A DNA stretch of 32,538 nucleotides from DASSWG01 sp041689995 (GTDB taxonomy: Bacteria > Bacteroidota > Bacteroidia > Flavobacteriales > Flavobacteriaceae). The notes under the pieces are model-generated. The model had not been told where the DNA came from. It did no database searches and saw only the letters and a list, made by a program, of their open reading frames with translations. Position 1 is the first letter of the stretch. Every line of letters begins with the position of its first letter. The translations under genes and the position numbers were made by a program. Positions 16,218 to 22,694 of the stretch are shown piece after piece. The DNA lies in contig JBDNFD010000153.1 in NCBI GenBank assembly GCA_041689995.1, forward strand, positions 1 to 32,538, given 5' to 3'.

Positions 16218-17222
16218 ATGGAAGAAACACCAAAATTTGCGGTTATTGGCGGGGGAAGTTGGGCCACTGCCATTGTAAAAATGTTATGTGAAAATGCGGA
16301 ACAAGTAGTTTGGTACATGCGCAATTCCGTGGCTATCGAACACCTCAAAAAATATGGCCACAACCCAAATTACTTGAGTTCTGTAGAATTCGATATTTCC
16401 CAATTAAAACTTACCAATAATATCAACGAAGCTGTATCTGCCGCAGATTATTTGATTTTTGCGATCCCATCCGCTTTTTTGACCGGAGAATTGAAAAAAC
16501 TCACCATTCCTTTAAAGAACAAAATTATTTTCAGTGCCATCAAAGGTATTGTTCCAGAAAGTAGTTTGATAGTGGGCGAACATTTCAATATTACATACCA
16601 CGTTCCCTTTGAACACATCGGAGTCATTACCGGTCCGTGTCATGCTGAAGAAGTTGCGTTGGAGCGTTTGTCGTTTCTGACAATTGCATGCACCGAAGAA
16701 AAATATGCTAAAATCGTGGCCGAAGCTTTGGCCAATGACTATATCAAATGTAAAATCAGTGAAGATGTCACCGGAACAGAATATGCTGCCATGTTAAAAA
16801 ACATATATGCCGTAGCGGCCGGAATCGCCCACGGATTGGGCTATGGCGATAATTTTCAGAGTGTGTTAATGAGTAATGCCATCCGCGAAATGGAACACTA
16901 TATCAAAAAAACATATAAAATGAAACGGAACATCAATGATTCGGCTTATTTGGGCGATCTGTTGGTGACCGGCTATTCTTCTTTCAGCCGAAATCGGATG
17001 TTCGGAAATATGATCGGAAAAGGATATACGGTAAAAAGTGCCCAGTTGGAAATGAACATGATCGCAGAAGGTTATTATGCTGCCAAAAGTGCTTACCACA
17101 TCAACAAGAACAAAGGGGAAAACAAAGCGAAAACGCCCATTATCAATACAGTTTACCGCATTTTGTACGAAGGCAAAAATCCGAAAAAGGAGTTTTTGAA
17201 ACTCATAGAAAAATTGGATTGA
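16218..17222 (+). CDS. gpsA: NAD(P)-dependent glycerol-3-phosphate dehydrogenase
   Basis: A 334-residue dehydrogenase with the Rossmann motif VIGGGSWATAI at the N-terminus, SAIKGIVPES, TGPCHAEEV, and the catalytic region LKNIYAVAAGIAHGLGYGDN. The C-terminal block with GDLLVTGYSSFSRNR is also as expected. It reduces dihydroxyacetone phosphate to sn-glycerol-3-phosphate, which feeds the phospholipid pathway that PlsC (12045-12770) completes. It has its own promoter box and no neighbour in the same unit. All diagnostic parts are present and the length is normal. Confidence 0.96.
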   Translation: MEETPKFAVIGGGSWATAIVKMLCENAEQVVWYMRNSVAIEHLKKYGHNPNYLSSVEFDISQLKLTNNINEAVSAADYLIFAIPSAFLTGELKKLTIPLKNKIIFSAIKGIVPESSLIVGEHFNITYHVPFEHIGVITGPCHAEEVALERLSFLTIACTEEKYAKIVAEALANDYIKCKISEDVTGTEYAAMLKNIYAVAAGIAHGLGYGDNFQSVLMSNAIREMEHYIKKTYKMKRNINDSAYLGDLLVTGYSSFSRNRMFGNMIGKGYTVKSAQLEMNMIAEGYYAAKSAYHINKNKGENKAKTPIINTVYRILYEGKNPKKEFLKLIEKLD

Positions 17223-17501
17223 GCATTTTCTTTTCGGAACAAAATCATTCTATGGCGCTAAATTCGATTTTCAAAAGGAAGCCTGTCTGTGCTCCGAATC
17301 CAATTGATTATAGGAGAATGTGTGGGAATGAATTTTGCCAAAGCTTCGAAATAAAATCAGCAACCAAGTATCCAAACGTTATTTTTACTTTTAAAGTTTT
17401 GGCAATTAAACTATTTTTTTTCGATACTGAATCTGTTCCATAGTCTGCGAAAGAAAGTTAACTTTGAATAATTTGTAACTATACTATGAAAATCAAAAGT
17501 C
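17223..17501. other. Intergenic stretch with no supported gene
   Basis: A rightward frame of 74 codons can be drawn through 17219-17443, but it has no recognisable domain, overlaps the gpsA stop, and its composition looks random (cysteines and prolines scattered, an arbitrary end). The only structured signal is the promoter box at 17459-17466. Confidence 0.5.
17459..17466 (+). promoter_or_regulatory. Antitoxin gene -7 box
   Basis: TAACTTTG is a perfect TAnnTTTG match, 35 bases before ATG 17502. Confidence 0.5.
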
Positions 17502-17735
17502 ATGAAAACTTCGGAACTACAAGTTGACCTTATAAATAAAATCACGAGCATAACCGATGAAGTTAAGCTTCGAAAAATATTACAATTGCTTGAATATAAA
17601 TATAATGAATCAGTTTTTGTAACCTCCGATGAGGATAAAAAGGCCATTACTGAAGCTATAAACCAAGTTGAAAAGGGGGAAACTTTCTCAAATAAAGAGG
17701 TTCAAAAAGAAATTCAAGAATGTCTGAAAAAATAA
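17502..17735 (+). CDS. Antitoxin of a RelE/ParE-type toxin-antitoxin pair (orphan)
   Basis: A 77-residue, highly charged, mostly helical protein (ELQVDLINKITSITDEVKLR ... DEDKKAITEAINQVEKGETF). The C-terminal pattern KKAIxEAxxQVEKGE...NKEVQKEIQECLKK is the layout of small Bacteroidota antitoxins paired with RelE/ParE-fold toxins: an N-terminal dimerising part and a C-terminal toxin-wrapping helix. It has its own promoter box. A toxin start overlaps its 3' end by 16 bases, but the toxin frame stops after 12 codons, so the antitoxin appears to be orphaned. It could protect against a related toxin elsewhere. Family identity comes from pattern recognition only. Confidence 0.7.
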   Translation: MKTSELQVDLINKITSITDEVKLRKILQLLEYKYNESVFVTSDEDKKAITEAINQVEKGETFSNKEVQKEIQECLKK

Positions 17736-17758
17736 TTTGGACCTTAAAAGCCATATAA
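17720..17758 (+). pseudogene. Remnant of a RelE/ParE-family toxin (first 12 codons)
   Basis: ATG 17720 lies inside the antitoxin's last codons, the usual overlap for such pairs. It opens MSEKIIWTLKAI before TAA 17756-17758. That peptide matches the first beta-strand of RelE/ParE toxins (K-I-I-W-x-x-K-A-I). Nothing downstream in any frame resembles the remaining 85 or so residues before pheS, so most of the toxin gene was deleted rather than merely interrupted. Confidence 0.6.
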
Positions 17759-17784
17759 ATACTTCTTAATTTAATGTAAAAAGA

Positions 17785-18807
17785 TTAAATCACGGATTTG
17801 AACTGCTTCAAAAAGCGAAGATCATTTTCATAAAACATGCGTATATCATTTATTTGATATAGCAACATGGCGATACGTTCAATACCCATTCCGAATGCAA
17901 ATCCAGAATATTCATTCGGGTCAATTTTACAATTTTTCAGCACTTGTGGATCTACCATTCCACAGCCCATGATTTCCAACCAACCCGTTCCTTTGGTAAT
18001 ACGGTAGTCGGTTTCCGTTTTCAATCCCCAGTAAATATCTACCTCGGCGCTCGGTTCCGTGAACGGAAAATAGGAAGGTCGCAGCCGTATTTTCGATTTT
18101 CCGAAAAGTTGCTCGGTGAAATACAAAAGTGTTTGTTTCAAATCGGCAAAAGAAACGTCTTTATCGATATACAATCCTTCCACTTGATGAAAAATACAAT
18201 GTGAGCGCGCAGAAATCGATTCGTTTCTAAAAACCCTTCCCGGAGAAATGGTCCGTATTGGTGGTTTTTTATTTTCCATATACCGCACTTGTACGCTGGA
18301 CGTATGCGTGCGCAACAAAAGTTCTTTCGGATCGGTTTGCACAAAAAATGTGTCCTGCATATCTCGCGCGGGATGATGTTTGGGCAAATTCAACGCAGAA
18401 AAATTATGCCAATCGTCCTCGATTTCAGGCCCTTCCGAAACATTAAAACCGACATTTGAAAAAATTTCGATAATCTGGTTTTTAACGATCGAAATAGGAT
18501 GTCGCGAGCCGATTTCCATTGGTTCGCCGGGGCGGGTCAAATCACCATATATTCGTTTTTCTTCTTGCGAATTTTCCAATGCTTCCTTTAAAAAAGCGAC
18601 TTTCGCCTGAACTGCGGTTTTAAGTTCATTGATAGCTTGTCCGACGGCTTTCTTTTCTTCGTTTGGCACTTGTTTAAAATCTGCAAAAAAATCGTTCAGT
18701 ACCCCTTTTTTTCCCAAGAAACGAATTCGTAATTGTTCTATTTCCTCCTCTGACGTGCTTTGAAAAGCTTCGATTTCAAACAGGTATTTTTTAATTTCTT
18801 CAATCAT
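17785..18807 (-). CDS. pheS: Phenylalanyl-tRNA synthetase alpha subunit
   Basis: A 340-residue class II synthetase subunit. The N-terminal coiled-coil (residues 1-90) precedes the catalytic domain, where motif 2 reads PGRVFRNESISARSHCIFHQ and motif 3 reads GFAFGMGIERIAMLLY. The phenylalanine-binding FTEPSAEVDIYW segment is intact. It pairs with PheT, not in this window, to charge tRNA-Phe. The neighbours are unrelated: the antitoxin remnant lies 26 bases beyond the stop, and the upstream gene is 102 bases away. A 14-base palindrome (GTTTGAATTCAAAC, 18831-18844) upstream of the start has unknown meaning. Confidence 0.97.
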   Translation of the reverse strand: MIEEIKKYLFEIEAFQSTSEEEIEQLRIRFLGKKGVLNDFFADFKQVPNEEKKAVGQAINELKTAVQAKVAFLKEALENSQEEKRIYGDLTRPGEPMEIGSRHPISIVKNQIIEIFSNVGFNVSEGPEIEDDWHNFSALNLPKHHPARDMQDTFFVQTDPKELLLRTHTSSVQVRYMENKKPPIRTISPGRVFRNESISARSHCIFHQVEGLYIDKDVSFADLKQTLLYFTEQLFGKSKIRLRPSYFPFTEPSAEVDIYWGLKTETDYRITKGTGWLEIMGCGMVDPQVLKNCKIDPNEYSGFAFGMGIERIAMLLYQINDIRMFYENDLRFLKQFKSVI

Positions 18808-18909
18808 TTTCCGATTTTATATTTTTCTTCGGTTTGAATTCAAACTTCTATTTTGGCAGGTTCCTTTTTCTTTTTAAAAATCTTATGCGCCATTATGAGA
18901 CAAAAAAAG

Positions 18910-19266
18910 TCACACAATATATTCCCTTTCTAAAAAGTACTGAACGATGGCTTCTTTCATCAACACAGATTGTTCCCCAGCTTTCAAAACCGGAAGCTGC
19001 TCCAAGATTTTGTAATGTGGCCAACCGTCGTCGTCAAAAGAGTCAAATTCGTAATATCCATAGAGTTCCAATAGCCGACATATCGCAATGTGCATCAAAT
19101 CGAGCTTTTGATCTTTCTTAAATTTTCGATGCAATTGACCCAATTCTTGGACACCAACCATATAGATGATTGCATCCAAATCCATTAAATCTCCGTCCGC
19201 GAACTGATCTGATATTTTTTTCTGGAGCACTGTCCAACGTTCCTTTAAAACTTCATCCCTTGCCAT
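18910..19266 (-). CDS. Conserved hypothetical protein, acidic C-terminal half
   Basis: A 118-residue soluble protein (MARDEVLKERWTVLQKKISD...). The N-terminal half is helical. The middle (DLMDLDAIIYMVGVQELGQL) is amphipathic. The second half contains HIAICRLLELYGYYEFDSFD and an acidic/aromatic DDDGWPHYKI stretch. No signal peptide, membrane helix or known domain was seen. I recognise the general type as a flavobacterial lineage protein but cannot assign a function. ATG 19266 is preferred because TATCTTTG on this strand (19278-19271) ends four bases before it; the upstream in-frame start at 19281 would precede the promoter box. It is divergent from cvpA. Confidence 0.75.
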   Translation of the reverse strand: MARDEVLKERWTVLQKKISDQFADGDLMDLDAIIYMVGVQELGQLHRKFKKDQKLDLMHIAICRLLELYGYYEFDSFDDDGWPHYKILEQLPVLKAGEQSVLMKEAIVQYFLEREYIV

Positions 19267-19270
19267 GGCA

Positions 19271-19278
19271 CAAAGATA
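19271..19278 (-). promoter_or_regulatory. -7 box four bases before the 118-aa protein start
   Basis: The minus strand reads TATCTTTG, a perfect box, then four bases, then ATG 19266. The transcript should begin at or within a base or two of the start codon, a leaderless arrangement. Confidence 0.5.
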
Positions 19279-19331
19279 CATATTTCCATTCCAAAATCTG
19301 TGGATAGTATTCCATCAGGAGTGAATTTTGT

Positions 19332-19339
19332 TATCTTTG
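19332..19339 (+). promoter_or_regulatory. -7 box four bases before cvpA start
   Basis: TATCTTTG, then AAAA, then ATG 19344. It has the same box and spacing as the divergent gene, implying a leaderless or near-leaderless cvpA mRNA. Confidence 0.5.
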
Positions 19340-19343
19340 AAAA

Positions 19344-19871
19344 ATGAACACAATTGACATTGTTCTTGGGGTTATCTTGCTTTTCGGCCTCATTCGCGGG
19401 CTTATGAAAGGCTTTTTTATAGAACTTGCTTCCTTGATCGCACTTATCGCTGGAATTTATATTGCGGTTCATTTTTCTTATATTCTTAAAGATTTTCTGC
19501 TCCCATATATTTCTTGGGAAGAAAAATACCTGCAATTATTGGCATTTGCCCTTACATTTATTATCGTTGTAATATTCATTTCACTTTTGGGAAGATTGCT
19601 CACCAAATTTTCGAGTCTTATTGCTTTGGGGTTGGTGAACAAATTATTAGGTGCAATTTTTGGATTTTTGAAAATGGCGTTTCTTTTAAGCATCGTAATT
19701 TTATTTTTCGAAAATATTAACCGCGATGGTGCCATTATAGAACCGGAACAAATTGAAATGTCAGTTCTTTACGGTCCCTTGGAAAATTTTGTGCCAATAT
19801 TGCTGCCGAGTGTTTTGGAATTTGCCCATGAAAACGGAATTATAGAAAAAGAAAGCCTTTTTGGCCAATAA
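19344..19871 (+). CDS. CvpA family inner-membrane protein
   Basis: A 175-residue protein with four hydrophobic segments and the CvpA N-terminal pattern NTIDIVLGVILLFGLIRGLM. Then come KGFFIELASLIALIAGIYIA, a third helix with IIVVIFISLLGRLL, and a fourth near LGAIFGFLKMAFLLSIVILF. CvpA proteins affect colicin V production in E. coli, and members support envelope integrity and bile-salt tolerance; the molecular role is unsettled. The gene converges on the carbonic anhydrase gene with only two bases between stop codons and no terminator, so their transcripts should overlap. Confidence 0.85.
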   Translation: MNTIDIVLGVILLFGLIRGLMKGFFIELASLIALIAGIYIAVHFSYILKDFLLPYISWEEKYLQLLAFALTFIIVVIFISLLGRLLTKFSSLIALGLVNKLLGAIFGFLKMAFLLSIVILFFENINRDGAIIEPEQIEMSVLYGPLENFVPILLPSVLEFAHENGIIEKESLFGQ

Positions 19872-19873
19872 TA

Positions 19874-20506
19874 TTATCTATCGTAGAATATCACTTCTCC
19901 CGTGGCCACATCATACATTCCGCCCACGATTTTTATCTCCCCTTCTTTCTCCATTTGGTTCAGTATTTCACTTTCTTGCCGGATTTTCGCCATAGTAAGA
20001 AATACATTTTTTCGAGAAACTTCGTTCACAAATTCGAGGTTCTTGGAATTGCGCAGATTTTCTTCCTTTGGATCTTTGACCAAGGCAACGGCGGGTTTAA
20101 TTTTTGCGACCAATTTGGTGAGATTTCCAAGTTTCACATCATCGCAAGCGCCTTTTATCGCCCCACAACCGGTATGCCCCAAAACCAATACTAGTTTTGC
20201 CCCGGCGAGTTTGGCCCCGAACTCCATACTTCCCAAAATATCCTCGTTCACAAAATTTCCGGCAATCCTGATACTGAAAATATCGCCCAATCCTTGGTCG
20301 AAAACAAGTTCTGCTGAAACCCGGGAATCGATGCAGCTCAAAATACTGGCAAAAGGAAATTGTCCTTCCCGCGTTTCGTTCACCTGGTTCAGTAAATTTC
20401 TGTTTGCTTTCAAATTATTTTGAAAACGAAGGTTTCCGTCTTTCAAAATTTCTAAGGATTTTTCGGCGGTGATCGTGCGTTGAGTTTCTTGCGTGTGTGT
20501 TTTCAT
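19874..20506 (-). CDS. Beta-class carbonic anhydrase
   Basis: A 210-residue enzyme with zinc ligands in SCIDSRV (C58) and GHTGCGA (H111, C114), and the catalytic Asp60-Arg62 dyad. The family motif SIRIAGNFV is present. It hydrates CO2 to bicarbonate in the cytosol, supplying carboxylases and pH balance. No signal peptide is evident. The promoter box at 20557-20564 leaves a leader of about 47 bases. Its 3' end nearly abuts cvpA. Confidence 0.95.
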   Translation of the reverse strand: MKTHTQETQRTITAEKSLEILKDGNLRFQNNLKANRNLLNQVNETREGQFPFASILSCIDSRVSAELVFDQGLGDIFSIRIAGNFVNEDILGSMEFGAKLAGAKLVLVLGHTGCGAIKGACDDVKLGNLTKLVAKIKPAVALVKDPKEENLRNSKNLEFVNEVSRKNVFLTMAKIRQESEILNQMEKEGEIKIVGGMYDVATGEVIFYDR

Positions 20507-20556
20507 CCTTGCTGATTTTTCGGGGGGAAATAAAATCCGCTATTTCCACAATGGGC

Positions 20557-20564
20557 CAAAAGTA
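20557..20564 (-). promoter_or_regulatory. Carbonic anhydrase promoter -7 box
   Basis: The minus strand reads TACTTTTG, a perfect TAnnTTTG box, 50 bases upstream of ATG 20506. Confidence 0.45.
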
Positions 20565-20611
20565 CTATTAAAACATAAAAAAAATTAATCTTGGAGAAAA
20601 ATAAGTGCTTT

Positions 20612-21367
20612 TCAACCAAATTTTTTCAAAATGAATGTTTCACCATCAAAAACACCGTACGTAAAATGAGTGATCCAATCGCCCAAATTGAAATAAGTGG
20701 ATTTATCGTTCAGTTTTATTTCCATCGGCAAGTGGCGGTGCCCAAACACAAAATAATCATAAGCTTTATTTTCGAGTTTACGTTTGGAATAAATTGCCAA
20801 CCATTCCTTTTCTTCTCCCAAAAATCTCACATCATTATTCCCGGAAATCAATTTGTTTTTCACCGATAAATGCTTTCCAAGCGGAATGCCAATATCGGGG
20901 TGCAACCAGCGGTAAAGCCATTTGGAAAAGGAATTGGTGAAAACCTTTTTCATTCGTTTATAACCTTTGTCGCCAGGTCCCAAACCATCGCCATGACCGA
21001 TGAAAAATAGTTTATCATTGAAAACAAATTCCTTTGGTTCATGGAAAACCGGAATTCCAAGTTCTTCCTCAAAGTATCCGTTCATCCACAAATCATGATT
21101 TCCTACAAAGAAAAAAACGGGAATACCGTTGTCGCGAATTTCTGCCAATTTCCCCAAAACACGAATGAATCCTTTGGGAACCGCATGCTTGTATTCGAAC
21201 CAAAAATCGAATAAATCGCCCAAAAGGAAAATAGCAGCGGCATCTTTTTCTACCGTGTCCAGCCAGTCCAAAAACTTCCTTTCGCGAGGTTTGCTGACTT
21301 CGTTGGTAGGTGCGCCGAGGTGATTATCACTGGAAAAATAGATTTTCTTTCCCTTGGGGATTTCCAT
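20612..21367 (-). CDS. LpxH-like UDP-2,3-diacylglucosamine pyrophosphatase / metallophosphoesterase
   Basis: A 251-residue calcineurin-like phosphoesterase with all metal motifs in order: SDNHLGA (D14, H16), LLGDLFDFWFEY, FVGNHDLWM, IGHGDG and FGHRHLP. The extended GDLFDFWF and SGNNDVRFLG segments match LpxH-type enzymes, which release lipid X in lipid A synthesis at the inner face of the cytoplasmic membrane. The start is ATG 21367 (MEIPKGKKIYFSSD); an upstream TTG frame would overlap the promoter box at 21386. It is divergent from the oxygenase gene. The lipid A role is a family inference. Confidence 0.85.
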   Translation of the reverse strand: MEIPKGKKIYFSSDNHLGAPTNEVSKPRERKFLDWLDTVEKDAAAIFLLGDLFDFWFEYKHAVPKGFIRVLGKLAEIRDNGIPVFFFVGNHDLWMNGYFEEELGIPVFHEPKEFVFNDKLFFIGHGDGLGPGDKGYKRMKKVFTNSFSKWLYRWLHPDIGIPLGKHLSVKNKLISGNNDVRFLGEEKEWLAIYSKRKLENKAYDYFVFGHRHLPMEIKLNDKSTYFNLGDWITHFTYGVFDGETFILKKFG

Positions 21368-21385
21368 TTTGAAAAATATAAAATC

Positions 21386-21393
21386 CAAAGATA
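21386..21393 (-). promoter_or_regulatory. LpxH-like gene -7 box
   Basis: The minus strand reads TATCTTTG, a perfect box ending 18 bases before ATG 21367. Confidence 0.5.
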
Positions 21394-21424
21394 ACCAAAT
21401 AGAATCTTTTCGTAGGTTTTTGTC

Positions 21425-21432
21425 TAATTTTG
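21425..21432 (+). promoter_or_regulatory. 2OG-Fe(II) oxygenase gene -7 box
   Basis: TAATTTTG is a perfect box. It overlaps an upstream TTG that could extend the reading frame, so ATG 21478 is the likelier start. Confidence 0.45.
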
Positions 21433-21477
21433 CCCCAATCGAACTTCCAAAAACTTCGTGGAAGATTTCGGGTAAAA

Positions 21478-22125
21478 ATGAACGAAATCCCGCTTTTCGA
21501 CCAACTGGAATTTATTGAAAATCCCGTTTACGAACGTTTAATTTCTGATTTGCAAGAGCAGAAATTCTGTGTGATGGATAATTTTTTTGATTTGGGGGAA
21601 GTGGAAGAACTTCGAAATTCACTTCACGGAAAACATGCTCATTCCAAATTTAAAAAGGCGGCTATCGGCAGCAGAACAAACGAATCTGTGGAAAAGGAAA
21701 TCCGTGGCGATTTTATCTTTTGGTTGAATGAAGGACAGGCCGAATCTTCGGAAAAGCGATTTTTTCTAAAAATAAATAATTTGGCCGACTACTTGAACCG
21801 TACTTGTTTTATGGGAATTTTATTCAAAGAATTCCATTATGCCATCTATCCAAAAGGTACTTTTTACAAGCGGCATTTGGACACTTTTCAAAATGATGAT
21901 CGGCGAAAATTATCTTTTGTTTGTTATCTGAATGAACGCTAGAACCAGAAAAATGGCGGGGAATTAATACTTTATCTCCAGAAATCGGGAAAGGAAGACA
22001 TCATAAAAATACTTCCAAAACCAGGAAGAGTAGTCGTTTTTGAAAGTCAGGTTTTGGAACACGAAGTGAAACCAGTTCTGGCCTCGGAACGGCTTAGTAT
22101 AACGGGCTGGCTCAAAACACGCTAA
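21478..22125 (+). pseudogene. 2OG-Fe(II) oxygenase (prolyl 4-hydroxylase-like), interrupted by an in-frame amber codon
   Basis: The frame encodes 154 residues, then TAG (21940-21942), then 60 more codons in the same frame to TAA 22123-22125, giving a 215-residue protein if the stop is read as an amino acid. Before the stop is the iron-binding HLD (H133, D135) in PKGTFYKRHLDTF and RRKLSFVCYLNER. After it come NQKNGGELILYL, the distal His195 (VLEHEV) and the 2OG-binding Arg205 (RLSITGW). The family almost always has Trp after YLNE(R/N), so TGG to TAG is the likely change. The truncated product would lack one iron ligand and the co-substrate Arg and should be inactive. Such enzymes hydroxylate proline or other residues; the substrate here is unknown. 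The 3' end overlaps the convergent small gene by four bases. Confidence 0.85.
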
Positions 22126-22316
22126 TCGACACTTTCTTTATTTTCCTTTCTGTGCACATAACGGGAATATCCAAAAACGACAATAAGGATGACGAGCACC
22201 CCGAGAATGTACCACCAATTTTCCCTGATGAAATATTCCAAAGAATATGCCCCAAATTGCTCTGCAGGTGGACTGGGCTTAGGATTAGGAATCTCCGAAG
22301 GTTGTTGAAAAATCAT
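22122..22316 (-). CDS. Small single-pass membrane protein, conserved hypothetical
   Basis: A 64-residue protein: a Pro-rich N-terminus (PSEIPNPKPSPPAEQFGAYS), one strong membrane helix (WWYILGVLVILIVVFGYSRY), then a short basic/charged tail. The Pro-rich entry plus ENWWY before the helix looks constrained rather than random, and I believe similar small proteins occur in related flavobacteria. Function is unknown; a regulator or subunit of a membrane complex is possible. A near-match promoter (TACCTTTA on this strand, 22332-22339) lies just upstream. Its stop overlaps the end of the convergent oxygenase gene. Confidence 0.65.
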   Translation of the reverse strand: MIFQQPSEIPNPKPSPPAEQFGAYSLEYFIRENWWYILGVLVILIVVFGYSRYVHRKENKESVD

Positions 22317-22387
22317 GCTTCTCTTTTGCTATAAAGGTACATAGAAACATGTGGAAGTATTGGCATTTTAAGAATATTTTGACTTGG

Positions 22388-22478
22388 TTAGATTTTAAAA
22401 GGTCGTGCCTTCTTGGAAATATTATTTTTCAATACGATTTTCATTTTGCCAAGATAGAAAGCAGGCGTGGAAATCTAA
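22388..22478. other. Nested inverted repeats before tRNA-Ala, possible structured RNA
   Basis: Three nested pairings are present: TTAGATTT (22388-22395) with AAATCTAA (22471-22478), GCCT (22407-22410) with AGGC (22463-22466), and TCTTGG (22411-22416) with CCAAGA (22449-22454). The gap 22317-22561 holds no gene otherwise. The pairing is modest and could be chance in AT-rich DNA. Confidence 0.2.
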
Positions 22479-22532
22479 TCTTTCGGTATAAAAATTAAAT
22501 TTATTAATAGCTGAAAATATGGACAATTTTAG

Positions 22533-22540
22533 TATTTTTG
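22533..22540 (+). promoter_or_regulatory. tRNA-Ala promoter -7 box
   Basis: TATTTTTG is a perfect TAnnTTTG box, 22 bases before the tRNA 5' end. Confidence 0.55.
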
Positions 22541-22561
22541 CCGCGGTTCATCGAGCAAGAT

Positions 22562-22638
22562 GGGGCATTAGCTCAGCTGGCTAGAGCGCTACGCTGGCAG
22601 TGTAGAGGTCATCGGTTCGACTCCGATATGCTCCACCA
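22562..22638 (+). tRNA. tRNA-Ala (anticodon GGC)
   Basis: A 77-base cloverleaf with encoded CCA. The acceptor stem GGGGCAT pairs with ATGCTCC (one G-T). The D-arm is GCTC/GAGC. The anticodon stem CTACG/TGTAG encloses loop CTGGCAG, with GGC at positions 34-36, which reads GCC and GCU alanine codons. The T-arm is ATCGG-TTCGACT-CCGAT. It stands alone, with its own promoter box and terminator. Confidence 0.97.
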
Positions 22639-22667
22639 ATATTTCAAAAGGCATCATGGACCTACAG

Positions 22668-22694
22668 CCACTCGTTTTCTCGGGTGGTTTTTTT
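22668..22694 (+). terminator. tRNA-Ala terminator
   Basis: Stem CCACTCG / CGGGTGG with a six-base loop followed by seven T. The T run overlaps the stop of the convergent addB gene. Confidence 0.75.

Noticed and set aside
17219..17443. A rightward 74-codon frame after gpsA
   Set aside because: It overlaps the gpsA stop, has no recognisable domain or promoter, and its composition looks random.
18831..18844. GTTTGAATTCAAAC palindrome upstream of pheS as an operator
   Set aside because: A single short AT-rich palindrome with no second copy or known regulator; kept only as a remark in the pheS entry.
3998..21942. Genome-wide reassignment of TAG to Trp or another amino acid
   Set aside because: The flippase gene and addA end properly with TAG, and all other conserved genes use TGG for Trp without trouble.
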